In this document: one piece after another, positions 35,976 through 44,855 of the stretch
How positions within the stretch are numbered: position 1 is the stretch's first letter
How the letters are laid out: each line of letters opens with the position of its first letter
Source of the DNA: Hymenobacter gelipurpurascens
Lineage (GTDB): Bacteria > Bacteroidota > Bacteroidia > Cytophagales > Hymenobacteraceae
Direction: 5' to 3'
NCBI RefSeq assembly: GCF_900187375.1
Contig: NZ_FYEW01000002.1
Span: 248,001 to 312,000 of the forward strand
Length of the DNA stretch: 64,000 nucleotides
Translations under genes and position numbers: made by a program
Notes under the pieces: generated by a model
Seen by the model: the letters and a program-made list of their open reading frames with translations, nothing else
What the model was told of the DNA's origin: nothing
Databases searched by the model: none

Positions 35976-37418
35976 ATGAGCCAAGTTCCTCCCCAGCCCT
36001 CCCGGCGCGAATTTATTAAGCAGGGTGCCGCCGCCGTAGCCACGTTCATGATTGTGCCGCGCTTCGTGCTGGGGGGCAAAGGCTACACCGCCCCCAGCGA
36101 CCAGCTGGTCATTGCCGGCGTGGGGGTTGGCGGCAAAGGCGAAAGCGACCTGGCCGCGTTTGCTAAAACCGGAAAAGTGCGCATTGGCTACCTCTGCGAC
36201 GTAGACGACCGACGGGCGGCCAAGTCCAGGCAGGCATTTCCGCAGGCGAAGTACTACAAAGACTGGCGGCAGCTGCTGGATAAGGAAGCCAAGAACTTCG
36301 ATGCCGTGTCGGTGTCTACGCCCGACCACAACCACGCTCCCGTGACGCTGGCCGCCATGCAGCTGGGCAAGCACGTGTACGTGCAAAAGCCCCTCACCCA
36401 CGACCTCTACGAAGCCCGCGCCCTGACGGAAGCCGCCCGGCGCTACCCCGTGGTGACGCAGATGGGCAACCAGGGTGCCTCCGGCGACGGCGTGCGGCAG
36501 CTGCAGGAGTGGTACGATGCCAACCTCATCGGGAAAGTGCACACCGTGTACTGCTGGACCGACCGCCCCGTGTGGCCCCAGGGCATTGCCTGGCCAACAG
36601 GGGCCGCCACCGTGCCGCCGGAGCTGGACTGGGACCTGTGGCTGGGCACGGCGCCTTTCCGCCCCTACGTAGATAAACTCGTGCCCTTCAACTGGCGCGG
36701 ATGGTGGGAATACGGCACCGGTGCCCTCGGCGACATGGGCTGCCATCTGCTGGAAGCGCCCTTCCGGGTACTAGGCCTGCAATACGCCAGCGCGGTGCAG
36801 GCCAGCGTGGGCAGCGTATATGTAGATGAGTTTAAGCGCGGCTATTTCCCCGAGAGCTGCCCGCCTTCCAGCCACGTCACGCTCACGTTTCCGGCCACCA
36901 AAAAGAACAAGCGAGAAGTTACGGTGCACTGGATGGACGGCGGCATTCAGCCCGAGCGCCCCGAGGAACTGGGCCCGAATGAGCTGTTTGGCGATGGCGG
37001 CAACGGCATTCTGTTTGTGGGCAAAAAGGGCAAGATGATGGCCAGTACCTACGCCGCCGATCCGCGCCTGCTGCCTCTCTCTCGCAATCAGGAGGTGGAG
37101 GTGAAGCCCACGCTGGCCCGCGTGCCGGACAGCGCCAATGGGCACTACGCGCAGTGGGTAGAAGCCTGCATTGCCGGCCACGGCAAGCAACCAGTTAGCT
37201 CCCCCTTTGAAACGGCCGGCCCACTGACGGAAGCCCTACTAATGGCCAACCTTGCTATCCGGGGCTATGATTTGCAGCGGCCCAAAACCACCGGCCCCGG
37301 CTTCGACTATCCCGGCCGCGGCATTGAGCTGCTCTGGGACCCGCAGCAGCTGCGCGTCACCAACTTCGACGAGGTGAACCGTTTCGTGAAGCGCGACTAC
37401 CGGCCCGGCTGGCAATAA
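35976..37418 (+). CDS. Gfo/Idh/MocA-family oxidoreductase, Tat-exported
   Basis: A 480-residue NAD(P)-dependent oxidoreductase. The start at 35976 gives a twin-arginine signal (PSRREFIKQGAAAVATF). The Rossmann domain opens with VIAGVGVGGKGES, followed by CDVDDRR, VSVSTPDHNHAPVTLAAM, and GKHVYVQKPLTHDLYEAR, the EKP-like motif (here QKP) of the family. The C-terminal domain has EYGTGALGDMGCHLLEAPF, with a metal- or substrate-type His. Tat-exported members of this family are common in Bacteroidota and often act on sugars or glycosides in the periplasm. The substrate is not evident. Confidence 0.9.
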   Translation: MSQVPPQPSRREFIKQGAAAVATFMIVPRFVLGGKGYTAPSDQLVIAGVGVGGKGESDLAAFAKTGKVRIGYLCDVDDRRAAKSRQAFPQAKYYKDWRQLLDKEAKNFDAVSVSTPDHNHAPVTLAAMQLGKHVYVQKPLTHDLYEARALTEAARRYPVVTQMGNQGASGDGVRQLQEWYDANLIGKVHTVYCWTDRPVWPQGIAWPTGAATVPPELDWDLWLGTAPFRPYVDKLVPFNWRGWWEYGTGALGDMGCHLLEAPFRVLGLQYASAVQASVGSVYVDEFKRGYFPESCPPSSHVTLTFPATKKNKREVTVHWMDGGIQPERPEELGPNELFGDGGNGILFVGKKGKMMASTYAADPRLLPLSRNQEVEVKPTLARVPDSANGHYAQWVEACIAGHGKQPVSSPFETAGPLTEALLMANLAIRGYDLQRPKTTGPGFDYPGRGIELLWDPQQLRVTNFDEVNRFVKRDYRPGWQ

Positions 37419-37437
37419 CCAGACGCAGCTGTTCTAT

Positions 37438-37554
37438 CACGTCATGCTGAGCTTGTCGAGGAATCTCGCGTGCTGACGTTGCCAAAGTAATCCAACATCA
37501 GCACGCGAGATGCTTCGGTCCCTGGCTTGATGCGCCACATGCTCGGAATGACGG
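37438..37554. repeat. REP-like element, degenerate
   Basis: Starts CACGTCATGCTGAGCTTG and ends with CTCGGAATGACGG. An inner pair CGCGTGCTGA / TCAGCACGCG forms a stem. It shares TTGATGCGCCACATGCTC with the element at 55275, which shows that arm modules are mixed between elements. Confidence 0.6.
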
Positions 37555-37571
37555 GCTTTTTCTGGTTGACT

Positions 37572-38030
37572 TTAGAATCGGTCGTCGTTGACTTCTATCC
37601 AGAAATTATCGGGGTCCTGCAGATATACCTGTTTTACGCCATCGGGGCGGGTAGTTAGTTGCTTTGCTTCGCCGGTCCAGCTGCCGTACCGCGTGGTAGC
37701 CTGGTCGAGGTGGGCCATGAATTTCTGCATGTCTTTCACCCGAAAGGCCAGATGCGTGTCTTTGGCGTGCTCCTCTACTGCGGCGGCACCCTGAATAAGG
37801 TGGAGCTGGCTGTGCCGTCCCATCCGTAGCCACACGTGCCGGCCGTCTTTGAAAGGCTCCGGGATTTGCTGCAGCCCTAGCACATTTCGGTAGAAATCCG
37901 TGCTTTTCTGCAAGTCGTGCACATACAGGGCCACGTGGTTGATGGCGGGGCGCGTTTGAGCAGTTGCCCAGTAGGAATTGACGAAGGCCAGTACCAAGAT
38001 AGCGGCGCGCAGAGGGTGGTATCTCATCAT
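37572..38030 (-). CDS. Exported VOC-family (glyoxalase-like) protein
   Basis: A 152-residue vicinal-oxygen-chelate fold protein with a signal peptide (MMRYHPLRAAILVLAFVNSYWATAQ). Marks: INHVALYVHDLQKSTDFYRNVLGL near 29-52 (metal-ligand His), HLAFRVKDMQKFMAHLD, and KQVYLQDPDNFWIEVND at the end (ligand Glu in the W-I-E position). Members include glyoxalase I, dioxygenases and resistance proteins. Export and a single module of this size do not identify the substrate. Confidence 0.85.
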   Translation of the reverse strand: MMRYHPLRAAILVLAFVNSYWATAQTRPAINHVALYVHDLQKSTDFYRNVLGLQQIPEPFKDGRHVWLRMGRHSQLHLIQGAAAVEEHAKDTHLAFRVKDMQKFMAHLDQATTRYGSWTGEAKQLTTRPDGVKQVYLQDPDNFWIEVNDDRF

Positions 38031-38384
38031 CAGAGTGGCTACGTTTCGGGTGGGCCGACTAGTGTCTACGCGGCTGGGCAGGAAGTGGAAAGATGAACTG
38101 GCCTACTGAACAGGAAGCACTGCAAATCAGGCCTCTACATTTCTCATCGGCTCCGTTGCTGAGGGCTAGGCCAGTTGCAGCGGTAAAGTAAAGAGGTGCT
38201 TCGGGGGGCGCACGTGCAAGATGTTATTTTTACGCGGTTCTTCTATAGGCTCTGCTGTTCTTATACCCATGTGCCGTTACTGGCCCTGCTGGCAAACGCA
38301 GCTCACCCGTGAAGTGGCCTACGACAGAAAACAGCAGCTGCGGACGGAGTTTCGTATAGGTAGCTCCACCAACCAACCCTTCCC
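38031..38384. other. Intergenic region, nothing recognised
   Basis: This gap of 354 bases lies between divergent genes. It holds three GGCCTA/TAGGCC words (about 38101, 38166 and 38317) but no gene, RNA structure or clear promoter that I could support. Confidence 0.4.
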
Positions 38385-38681
38385 ATGAAGAACGACACCG
38401 ATACTTTCTCCACCGGCCCAGCCGGCGTAGTGGCCCAGATAGAGCACGATGGCCAGCACCTGACGGTGGTGAAGCTTCAGGAAGCCTATATTCAGCAACC
38501 GGCCGCCTTGGAGCAATATCTCAGAAACCGCCTAGGCCTGTCCTCGGATGCGTTGCTGCTGGTGTTGCCCAGCGAGGGCGCACCGCTCCTAGACCAGAGC
38601 CCCGCAGAGCAGCTCTACAATCACTTCCTCTCCACTAACACCGCCGCCGTAGTAGAGCAGCCCTGGCAGCCCCTGACGTAG
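38385..38681 (+). CDS. Hypothetical protein, 98 residues
   Basis: A small soluble protein (MKNDTDTFSTGPAGVVAQIEHDGQHLTVVKLQEAYIQQPAALEQYL...) with mixed helices and strands and no export signal. No family was recognised. Codon use looks like the neighbours. The stop codon is the TAG of TAGGCCGC. Confidence 0.5.
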   Translation: MKNDTDTFSTGPAGVVAQIEHDGQHLTVVKLQEAYIQQPAALEQYLRNRLGLSSDALLLVLPSEGAPLLDQSPAEQLYNHFLSTNTAAVVEQPWQPLT

Positions 38682-38963
38682 GCCGCATCCCGCTTCTGGA
38701 GTGGCCTAGAACGACAACTATCATCTCTTGGAAAACAAGACCGAGGAGTAGCCACATCCTTGGTTTACCAGAAATAGCAACATTTGGATCAACCCGCTAT
38801 GCTTTGCTTAGGCTTAGGATGACGGGCTGATACCTTGGGTTCAGTGTACTCTGCATGGCACTCCTTTTTCTATTCAAAAACAGCTACCTTTTGCCCAATT
38901 AATTCGATCCATATACCAACTGCTACGCATTCTACTATCCCTTACATTATTCGGCTTTTCTTT

Positions 38964-39671
38964 ATGCTTAACACTTCTGCTCTATTCCTAGGGGTGGTAC
39001 TGACGGGTACGCTAGTGGCTTCCGCAACCCAGGCCCAACACCTGCAAGAGGTAGGTGTAGCGGGAAGCTTCAACGTCAATCAAACCTGGGCCAAACAACG
39101 CACACTAACGCTGGGCAGCTCCACTCTGTACACCGACACCGACAGGGCCCGCGATGATGACACTGGCAACCGGGCCAGCCTGTATGCTCGTGTAGGGCTC
39201 GGGAAAGGCAGCTTTTTTGTGCAGCCGGAAGTGGCCTACACGAGTGTGCTGGGCAATCAATACACACTAGAGTTTCCGCGGGGCTACTTTAGCTATGCCC
39301 ACCGAATTCGGCGCCTGGAGGTGGCTGCTTTAGCGGGCTATCATCTCACGGATAAGTTCTATCTGGTAGCCGGTCCAGTGCTGGCAGTCAATAAGCGCGA
39401 AAAAACAGTACTGAACGGCCTGGAGAGCTGGCAACCGGCCTACACCAGCCTGGAAACCAGCCCTGAGCATGTGCAGTTGCTAGGGCAGCTAGGCATGGGC
39501 GTGAGGCTTTGGCGCTTCGACGTAGGTGCCCGCTACGAGCACAGCCTCACGCCCTACACTAAACATCTCCGCTTCGATAACCAGACTTACGCCTACCAGC
39601 AAAGCACCAATCAGTATATACTCTCAGTGGGATTTTTGCTCTTCGACAAAAACCTCCCCTGGAAGAAATAA
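38964..39671 (+). CDS. Outer-membrane beta-barrel protein (PorT-like fold)
   Basis: A 235-residue protein. The start at 38964 gives a signal peptide (MLNTSALFLGVVLTGTLVASATQAQ). The mature part is made of amphipathic beta strands (LYARVGLGKGSFFVQPEVAYTS, RLEVAALAGYHLTDKFYLVAGPVLAV, LLGQLGMGVRLWRFDVGARYEHSL) and ends with YILSVGFLLFDK, as expected of a small eight- or ten-strand outer-membrane barrel. The function is unknown. It is followed by a strong terminator. Confidence 0.8.
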   Translation: MLNTSALFLGVVLTGTLVASATQAQHLQEVGVAGSFNVNQTWAKQRTLTLGSSTLYTDTDRARDDDTGNRASLYARVGLGKGSFFVQPEVAYTSVLGNQYTLEFPRGYFSYAHRIRRLEVAALAGYHLTDKFYLVAGPVLAVNKREKTVLNGLESWQPAYTSLETSPEHVQLLGQLGMGVRLWRFDVGARYEHSLTPYTKHLRFDNQTYAYQQSTNQYILSVGFLLFDKNLPWKK

Positions 39672-39685
39672 AGCCTCCAAACGCC

Positions 39686-39713
39686 AAACGGCCAGACTTG
39701 CGTCTGGCCGTTT
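39686..39713. terminator. Bidirectional terminator
   Basis: Arms AAACGGCCAGAC (39686-39697) and GTCTGGCCGTTT (39702-39713) with a 4-base loop, followed by TGTTTTT. It lies between convergent genes for the outer-membrane barrel protein and DoxX. Confidence 0.85.
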
Positions 39714-39735
39714 TGTTTTTAGCAGGACAATAGGC

Positions 39736-40143
39736 CTACACGCCAGCGCTGGCCGGCCGGCGCGAGCCAAGCATATTATCAATGCTCCAGATGCCCGCGC
39801 CCTGGGCCGCGATGTACAGGAACACGAAGCAGAATACTACGGCCAGCTCGCCCTTGTTCACAATGGGCAGTGCGTGTTGTGGGGCATGGGCCATAAAATA
39901 GGCTACGGCCATCAGGCCGCTGGCCAGGAAGGCCGCAATGCGCGTCAAGAAACCGACCATGATCAAGAGGCCACCCACCAACTCAATGATGCCGGCCACG
40001 CCCATCAAAGAGGCAATTTCTACGGTTTGGCCGTCTCCGGGGACACCGAGTAGCTTCTGGCTGCCGTGCATGGCGAACAGGAGGCCTACCACAATGCGGA
40101 GCAGAGCATAAGCATATGGGGCATAAGCGTTAGCGCGGTCCAT
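39736..40143 (-). CDS. DoxX-family membrane protein
   Basis: A 135-residue protein with four membrane helices. Family marks are LLRIVVGLLFAMHGSQKLLG near 14-33, a second helix with GVAGIIELVGGLLIMVGFLTRIAAFLASGLMAVAYFM, and FCFVFLYIAAQGAGIWSID near the end. DoxX proteins are inner-membrane proteins linked to quinones or redox; the exact role is unknown. The TAG stop lies inside TAGGCCTA. Confidence 0.88.
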   Translation of the reverse strand: MDRANAYAPYAYALLRIVVGLLFAMHGSQKLLGVPGDGQTVEIASLMGVAGIIELVGGLLIMVGFLTRIAAFLASGLMAVAYFMAHAPQHALPIVNKGELAVVFCFVFLYIAAQGAGIWSIDNMLGSRRPASAGV

Positions 40144-40181
40144 AGGAAGTATAGTTTTGAGTGAGGTAGCGGCCGACTGGC

Positions 40182-40688
40182 CTAGGAAGGCTGATGCCCA
40201 AAATGCTTATCGAAAATCTGCAGTGCTTCTTCGTTGCCTTGCTGCACGGCGAGGTCGGGGGCAGTGAGGCCGCGCACATCTTGCACGTTGATGTCGGCGC
40301 CGGCCTGCAGCAATATGGGAACGATGTTGTTGCGGCCGAATAAGGTGGCAAACATGAGGGCGGTGCCGCCGTTGCCGTTTTGCACATCTAGCTGGGCACC
40401 GTGCTCAATGAGGAGCCGGGCCACCTCCGGGTAGCCCTTGAAGCTGACGCCCATCAGGGCAGTATTACCGGATACGTCTTGAACGTTGGGGTCGGCGCCG
40501 GCTTGCAGCAGCAAACGGGTAGCTTCCAGCTGGTCGTCGTAGGCGGCCACAATCAGCGGCGTGAAGCCTTTGCCATTCTGGATATTCACATCCAATCCGC
40601 TTGCAATAAGCTCCTGCAGGTGGCCTACATCGCCTTTTCGGGCGGCATCAATCAGCAAATCTTCGGGCCGGGAAGAAGTAAAATCCAT
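40182..40688 (-). CDS. Ankyrin-repeat protein
   Basis: A 168-residue protein made almost entirely of ankyrin repeats. About four units were seen: DLLIDAARKGDVGHLQELIASGLDVN, GFTPLIVAAYDDQLEATRLLLQAGADPN, GNTALMGVSFKGYPEVARLLIEHGAQLD and GTALMFATLFGRNNIVPILLQAGADIN. No signal peptide, so it is probably a cytoplasmic protein-binding module. The partner is unknown. The stop is TAG followed by GCCAGT. Confidence 0.92.
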   Translation of the reverse strand: MDFTSSRPEDLLIDAARKGDVGHLQELIASGLDVNIQNGKGFTPLIVAAYDDQLEATRLLLQAGADPNVQDVSGNTALMGVSFKGYPEVARLLIEHGAQLDVQNGNGGTALMFATLFGRNNIVPILLQAGADINVQDVRGLTAPDLAVQQGNEEALQIFDKHFGHQPS

Positions 40689-40873
40689 AAAAACAGGGAA
40701 GCAGGTTAGTATACGAGTCAGCTCCTTAGTACGGCAACGCTGAAAAATGGATTGCCTGTACTTGCCACGCGCTGCTAGTGGCCTAGCAAGGCTCCCTGCT
40801 CAGATGATGTTGCACATCAAGCAAAGAAGAGTTGGGGCTGATTGAACAATCGTTGAACGTCAATAAGCTCACA

Positions 40874-40973
40874 GCACGTCATCCTGACCAAGGAAGAATC
40901 TTATTACGGTGCACGAGGCGCTAGGCCAGTTGTTCAGTCGTGAGAAGATCCTTCCTTGGTCAGGATAACGTGC
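40874..40973. repeat. REP-like inverted repeat
   Basis: Arms GCACGTCATCCTGACCAAGG... (40874-40902) and ...CCTTGGTCAGGATAACGTGC (to 40973) pair with two mismatches. The loop holds GCTAGGCCAG. It is the same class as the central hairpin at 34641. Confidence 0.75.
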
Positions 40974-41044
40974 TTATTAACTGGTTCTAGGCCACTTCTC
41001 CAACTCACGCCACTTGAGGGGCTACTGGCCTAGGCCACTACGCA

Positions 41045-41071
41045 AACGGCCGGGCAAATTGCCCGGCCGTT
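41045..41071 (-). terminator. Terminator of the SulP-carbonic anhydrase gene
   Basis: Perfect 13-base arms AACGGCCGGGCAA / TTGCCCGGCCGTT around a single base. It lies about 24 bases after the minus-strand stop. Only a short T-run follows. Confidence 0.65.
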
Positions 41072-41094
41072 GTAGTTCTGCTGCAACATACCGC

Positions 41095-43470
41095 TTAGGG
41101 CGTGCCCAGTGGGGCGTCGCTGCTCAAGGGCGGAATAGCGATGATGGGGCCGTAGGTGCTGCCCGTAGAGACCGAGAAAATAGCGGGTGGCTGATGCAGG
41201 TTGCCGCTGAGGCGAGACAACCCTTCGGGGCGCAGCTGGTAGCGCAGCACCGTGTCGTACTCGGCAAAATCGCGGCGGGTATCTACTTGCAGGTCCTCAA
41301 TGCGGCCAGCGTGCGAATCGTAGACCCAGCCGTGGAGATGCAGGGGGCGGTTCTGCTGGCGCGCCTGCAGCACGGCGCTGGTTTGGTAGAGGTTATACAC
41401 CTGCTCAATCACGTTCAGCTCTACCAGGCGGCGGTAGCGGTCTTCGTCGGTTTCCAAGGCGTTGAGCTCAGCGCTGTTGCGCTGCATCACATCGCGCACA
41501 TTGCTGAGCCAGCTCGTGAGCATGCCGGGCTCCTGGGCCTCCATGGCTACGCGCACACCGCCGCAGCCATAGTGCCCGCACACCACCACATGCTCCACGC
41601 CCAACACTTCCACCGCGTATTCCAGCACCGACATCAGGTTCAGATCGGTACTCACCACCAGATTGGCTACGTTGCGGTGCACAAATACGTCGCCGGGCGC
41701 CGTCCCGATGATTTCGCTGGCTGGCACGCGGCTGTCGCAGCACCCGATGAACAGGAACTTGGGGGCATCGGTGCTCAGCTCAGAAGCCGGGTGCTGGGCA
41801 TGCCGAAGCTTCTCCCCTACCCAATTGCGGTCGTTGTCGAAAAGCTTGTAGTAGGCCTCGAACTCGGCTTCCGGCTCGCTTACCTGGCGCTGCTCGGCAA
41901 GGTTCTGAGAGTAATCGTCGGCTTTGCGCAGAAACACCACCTGAATGTTGCGCTGGCGAGCCGTTTCACGGAAGTTTTCGATGGCACTGATAATATCCCG
42001 ATCAATAAAGGCCGAGTTGGTACCGTCGATTTCGAGGGTGGCGTTTTCCGGGATATCCTTGAGCACCGTCAGGATGCTAGCCTTGTTGAGGAACGACACA
42101 TGCTCGCCAAGGCTGATGCGGATTTTATCGCGCCCATCCACGGTATGGTGCTCGAAGAAATGGGCGTTGCGGTAGCTTTCGCGCAGGATAAAGAAGATGC
42201 CCACCGCCGCCCCGATGCCGATGCCAATCAGCAGGTCGGTAGCCAGAATGGCCACGATGGTCACGGCAAACGGCACAAACTCCATAACGCCCCCCTTCAG
42301 TTGCTCCCTGAAAATGCTGATGCGCGTGAGCTTATAGCCCGTAACCAGCAGAATAGCGGCCAGCGCGGCCCACGGCACCATGTTCAGCAGCTTCGGGAAC
42401 AGCAGCACGCTCACCAGCAAAAACGTGCCGTGCAGCAGCGCCGCCACCTTGGTGCGCGCACCGGCATTGAGACTCACGGAGCTGCGCACAATCACGGAGG
42501 TTAGCGGTAGGCCACCCAGTAGGCCACTTACCAGGTTGCCGACGCCCTGGGCTTTCAGCTCGCGGTTGGTGGGCGTTTTGCGCTTGAGCGGGTCCAGCTC
42601 GTCGGTGGCCTCAATGGCTAGCAGGGCCTCCAGACTGGCTACCAGCGCAATAGACAGGGCCGCTATGTACACCTTGCTATTGGTGAGCTGGCTGAAATCG
42701 GGTAGCGTGAACAGTCCCTGAAAATCGGCAACACTACTTACTACCGGCAGCTGCACCAAGTGCGTGCCGCCCAACGCATAGGCCGGGCTCAGGGCCAGCA
42801 CCAGCTGGTTGGCCGCCACGCCCAGCACTACCACCACCAGTGCGCCCGGCACTTTCGAGAGTACCGGGTGCTGCTTGATAATGGCCTGCTCCCAAAGCAC
42901 CAGCACCGCCAGCGCCAGCACCGCAATGCCCAAGCCGGTGGGCTGAATGTGATGCACGGCCGTTTCTAAAAGGGCCAGAATGGTCGAGCCGGTTTTGGGG
43001 AACAAGGCCAGTGTTTCGGCCGCGTCGGCATCGTAGCCCAGCAAATGAGGCAGCTGCTTCATGATAAGGATAATGCCGATTGCAGCCAGCATACCCTTGA
43101 TTACCGACGAAGGAATGAAGTTGCTGATGATGCCGGCCCGGGCCACGCCCATCACCACCTGCATCAGCCCCGCCACGCACACCGCCAATTGCAGCGCCCC
43201 AAACGAACCAAGCGACTCCAGCGCACTCACGACCACCAGAATCAGCCCGGCCTCCGGACCCGAAATACTCAGCGCCGACTTGCTCAGCGCCCCTACTACC
43301 AGCCCTCCCACTATCCCGGCAATAATACCCGCAAACAACGGTGCTCCGGAAGCCAGCGCAATGCCTAGGCACAGCGGTACCGCCACCAGAAACGAGACAA
43401 AGCCTCCCTGTAGATCGTTTTTGAAATAAGAGAAATCCAGAAAGCGGGAAGCAGAAGTTGCTTTACTCAT
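41095..43470 (-). CDS. SulP-family anion transporter fused to beta-carbonic anhydrase
   Basis: A 791-residue inner-membrane protein. The start at 43470 (MSKATSASRFLDFSYFKNDLQGGFVSF) replaces a longer open frame. Residues about 15-440 form a SulP transporter with 10-14 helices (VAVPLCLGIALASGAPL, SGPEAGLILVVVSALESLG, GLLGGLPLTSVIVRSS). Next comes a STAS-like region (about 450-550; ATLEIDGTNSAFIDRDII). Residues about 555-790 are a beta-carbonic anhydrase with zinc ligands in GCCDSRVP (near 577) and HYGCGG (near 633-637). It probably imports bicarbonate or another anion and couples it to CO2 hydration. An 11-bp tandem array lies upstream. Confidence 0.92.
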   Translation of the reverse strand: MSKATSASRFLDFSYFKNDLQGGFVSFLVAVPLCLGIALASGAPLFAGIIAGIVGGLVVGALSKSALSISGPEAGLILVVVSALESLGSFGALQLAVCVAGLMQVVMGVARAGIISNFIPSSVIKGMLAAIGIILIMKQLPHLLGYDADAAETLALFPKTGSTILALLETAVHHIQPTGLGIAVLALAVLVLWEQAIIKQHPVLSKVPGALVVVVLGVAANQLVLALSPAYALGGTHLVQLPVVSSVADFQGLFTLPDFSQLTNSKVYIAALSIALVASLEALLAIEATDELDPLKRKTPTNRELKAQGVGNLVSGLLGGLPLTSVIVRSSVSLNAGARTKVAALLHGTFLLVSVLLFPKLLNMVPWAALAAILLVTGYKLTRISIFREQLKGGVMEFVPFAVTIVAILATDLLIGIGIGAAVGIFFILRESYRNAHFFEHHTVDGRDKIRISLGEHVSFLNKASILTVLKDIPENATLEIDGTNSAFIDRDIISAIENFRETARQRNIQVVFLRKADDYSQNLAEQRQVSEPEAEFEAYYKLFDNDRNWVGEKLRHAQHPASELSTDAPKFLFIGCCDSRVPASEIIGTAPGDVFVHRNVANLVVSTDLNLMSVLEYAVEVLGVEHVVVCGHYGCGGVRVAMEAQEPGMLTSWLSNVRDVMQRNSAELNALETDEDRYRRLVELNVIEQVYNLYQTSAVLQARQQNRPLHLHGWVYDSHAGRIEDLQVDTRRDFAEYDTVLRYQLRPEGLSRLSGNLHQPPAIFSVSTGSTYGPIIAIPPLSSDAPLGTP

Positions 43471-43676
43471 ATTCAGTTGAGAAAGAATAGCCAATAGAAA
43501 GCCAGGGGTAACAAGCCAATCAAAACGGTACGGCGGGAGCTATCAGAATAGCTTACAACCACTGCCGCTTGCCTCCTCCTTTGCCGTGTTTTTTGCTGAT
43601 TACAGCAGGCAGCACGCACAGGCAAAAAGCTGAATATTACCTCTTAGCAAAAGTATAACCCAACCATATACCCGGA

Positions 43677-43764
43677 ATTAAGCCATCGTTAAAAGGATGT
43701 TATAAGCACATTAAAGGCACATTACAACTTCATTAAAGCCAAATTATAACCGGATTAAAGCTCA
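43677..43764. promoter_or_regulatory. Eight 11-bp tandem repeats, candidate response-regulator site
   Basis: Eight contiguous 11-base units in strict register: ATTAAGCCATC, GTTAAAAGGAT, GTTATAAGCAC, ATTAAAGGCAC, ATTACAACTTC, ATTAAAGCCAA, ATTATAACCGG, ATTAAAGCTCA. The rough consensus is RTTAWAA plus four free bases. Eleven-base direct repeats are the binding layout of OmpR/PhoB-type regulators, and TTAxxA recalls the PhoP box of Bacillus. It lies between the SulP-carbonic anhydrase gene (207 bases away) and the DUF2490 gene (214 bases away). The regulator is not known. Confidence 0.7.
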
Positions 43765-43978
43765 GCAGTATCTGGCCGTTTCACTGCTCCTTTTCTTCAG
43801 CTGAAACTGGTATGCCGTAGGCCACTACACAGCCGACTACTGATACGCCACCATATCCTAGGGCCTGTGGGGCAGCCATGTCATTTGCTGACTGTCCACG
43901 GATCTGTTCACTGTCCTGCAGGCGCTAGGCCACTAGTGGGCGCGCATCCCTTGTGGTGGCGTTTGCGTTAGTCAGCAA

Positions 43979-44761
43979 GTGTTGATTTCCAGAGGTTTTT
44001 ATAGTTGCCTGCTTGCTCTGCTGGGTGCCGGTGCCGTAGGCGGCCCTGAGGCGGCCGCCCAAGCCCGCCCGCCGGAGCGCATCCAGGACCGCAACAGTAA
44101 TGCGTGGCTGGGCTACTTCAGCGATGCCCGCCTTACCCAGCGCTGGGGGCTGCATACGGAGTTTCAGTACCGGCGCACCAACGGCCTCCAGGATCCGCAG
44201 CAGTATTTTTACCGCGCCGGTCTCAACTACCACGCCACCGAAAAACTTCTGCTCACGGCTGGCTACGTGTACCTGCTTTCCCTCCCCTACGGCGACTTCC
44301 CCGACCCTGGCCGCAGCCACGAGCGGCGCCTGTACCTGAAGGCGGAGCTGGATAATGCCATCGGCCGCCTCTCGCTCACGCACCGCTACATCCAGGACCT
44401 GCGCTGGCTGCGCGGCCCCGAGGAAGTGGCCTACAGCTTCCAGAACCGATCCCGCTATCGGCTGCAGCTGAAGTTTCCGCTCACCAAACCCACCATAGAA
44501 GCCGGCACGCTCTACGCGCTGGCTTCGGATGAGATTTTCATCAGCTACGGGCCCAACGTGGCGGCCAACATCTTCAACCAAAACCGCCTGTATGGCGGCC
44601 TCGGCTACCAGATTACGGACGCGCTGGGCCTGGAAACCAGCTACCTGCAGCAAATTGTGCAGCATGATGATGGCGTGGTGTTCGAGAACAACCACACCGT
44701 GCAGGTCAGCCTCAATTTCAACCCCGATTTCCGCCCCGCCGCCCAGCGCCAGGCGGAGTAG
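43979..44761 (+). CDS. DUF2490-family outer-membrane protein
   Basis: A 260-residue protein with a GTG start (43979) and a signal peptide (MLISRGFYSCLLALLGAGAVGG..., ending AAAQ). The mature region has the DUF2490 pattern: NAWLGYFSDARLTQRWGLHTEFQYRR, YRAGLNYHATEKLLLTAGYVY, LTHRYIQDLRWL, RSRYRLQLKFPL, and QNRLYGGLGYQITDALGLETSYLQQ. This family forms a beta-barrel in the outer membrane of Bacteroidota and has no assigned function. Its upstream gap holds the eight-unit 11-bp array, so it is one of two genes the array could control. Confidence 0.85.
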   Translation: MLISRGFYSCLLALLGAGAVGGPEAAAQARPPERIQDRNSNAWLGYFSDARLTQRWGLHTEFQYRRTNGLQDPQQYFYRAGLNYHATEKLLLTAGYVYLLSLPYGDFPDPGRSHERRLYLKAELDNAIGRLSLTHRYIQDLRWLRGPEEVAYSFQNRSRYRLQLKFPLTKPTIEAGTLYALASDEIFISYGPNVAANIFNQNRLYGGLGYQITDALGLETSYLQQIVQHDDGVVFENNHTVQVSLNFNPDFRPAAQRQAE

Positions 44762-44855
44762 CAGAGTGGCCTAGGCCACTTGTTCTTTCGGGAAGCAGTA
44801 TACAAAACAGGCCTAGGCCTGTTGAACCGGGAATTGCTTCATTAATACAGCTATC

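Noticed and set aside
43654..43676. Further units of the 11-bp array to the left
   Set aside because: ATATACCCGGA at 43666 fits the spacing but matches the unit poorly, so the array was ended at 43677.
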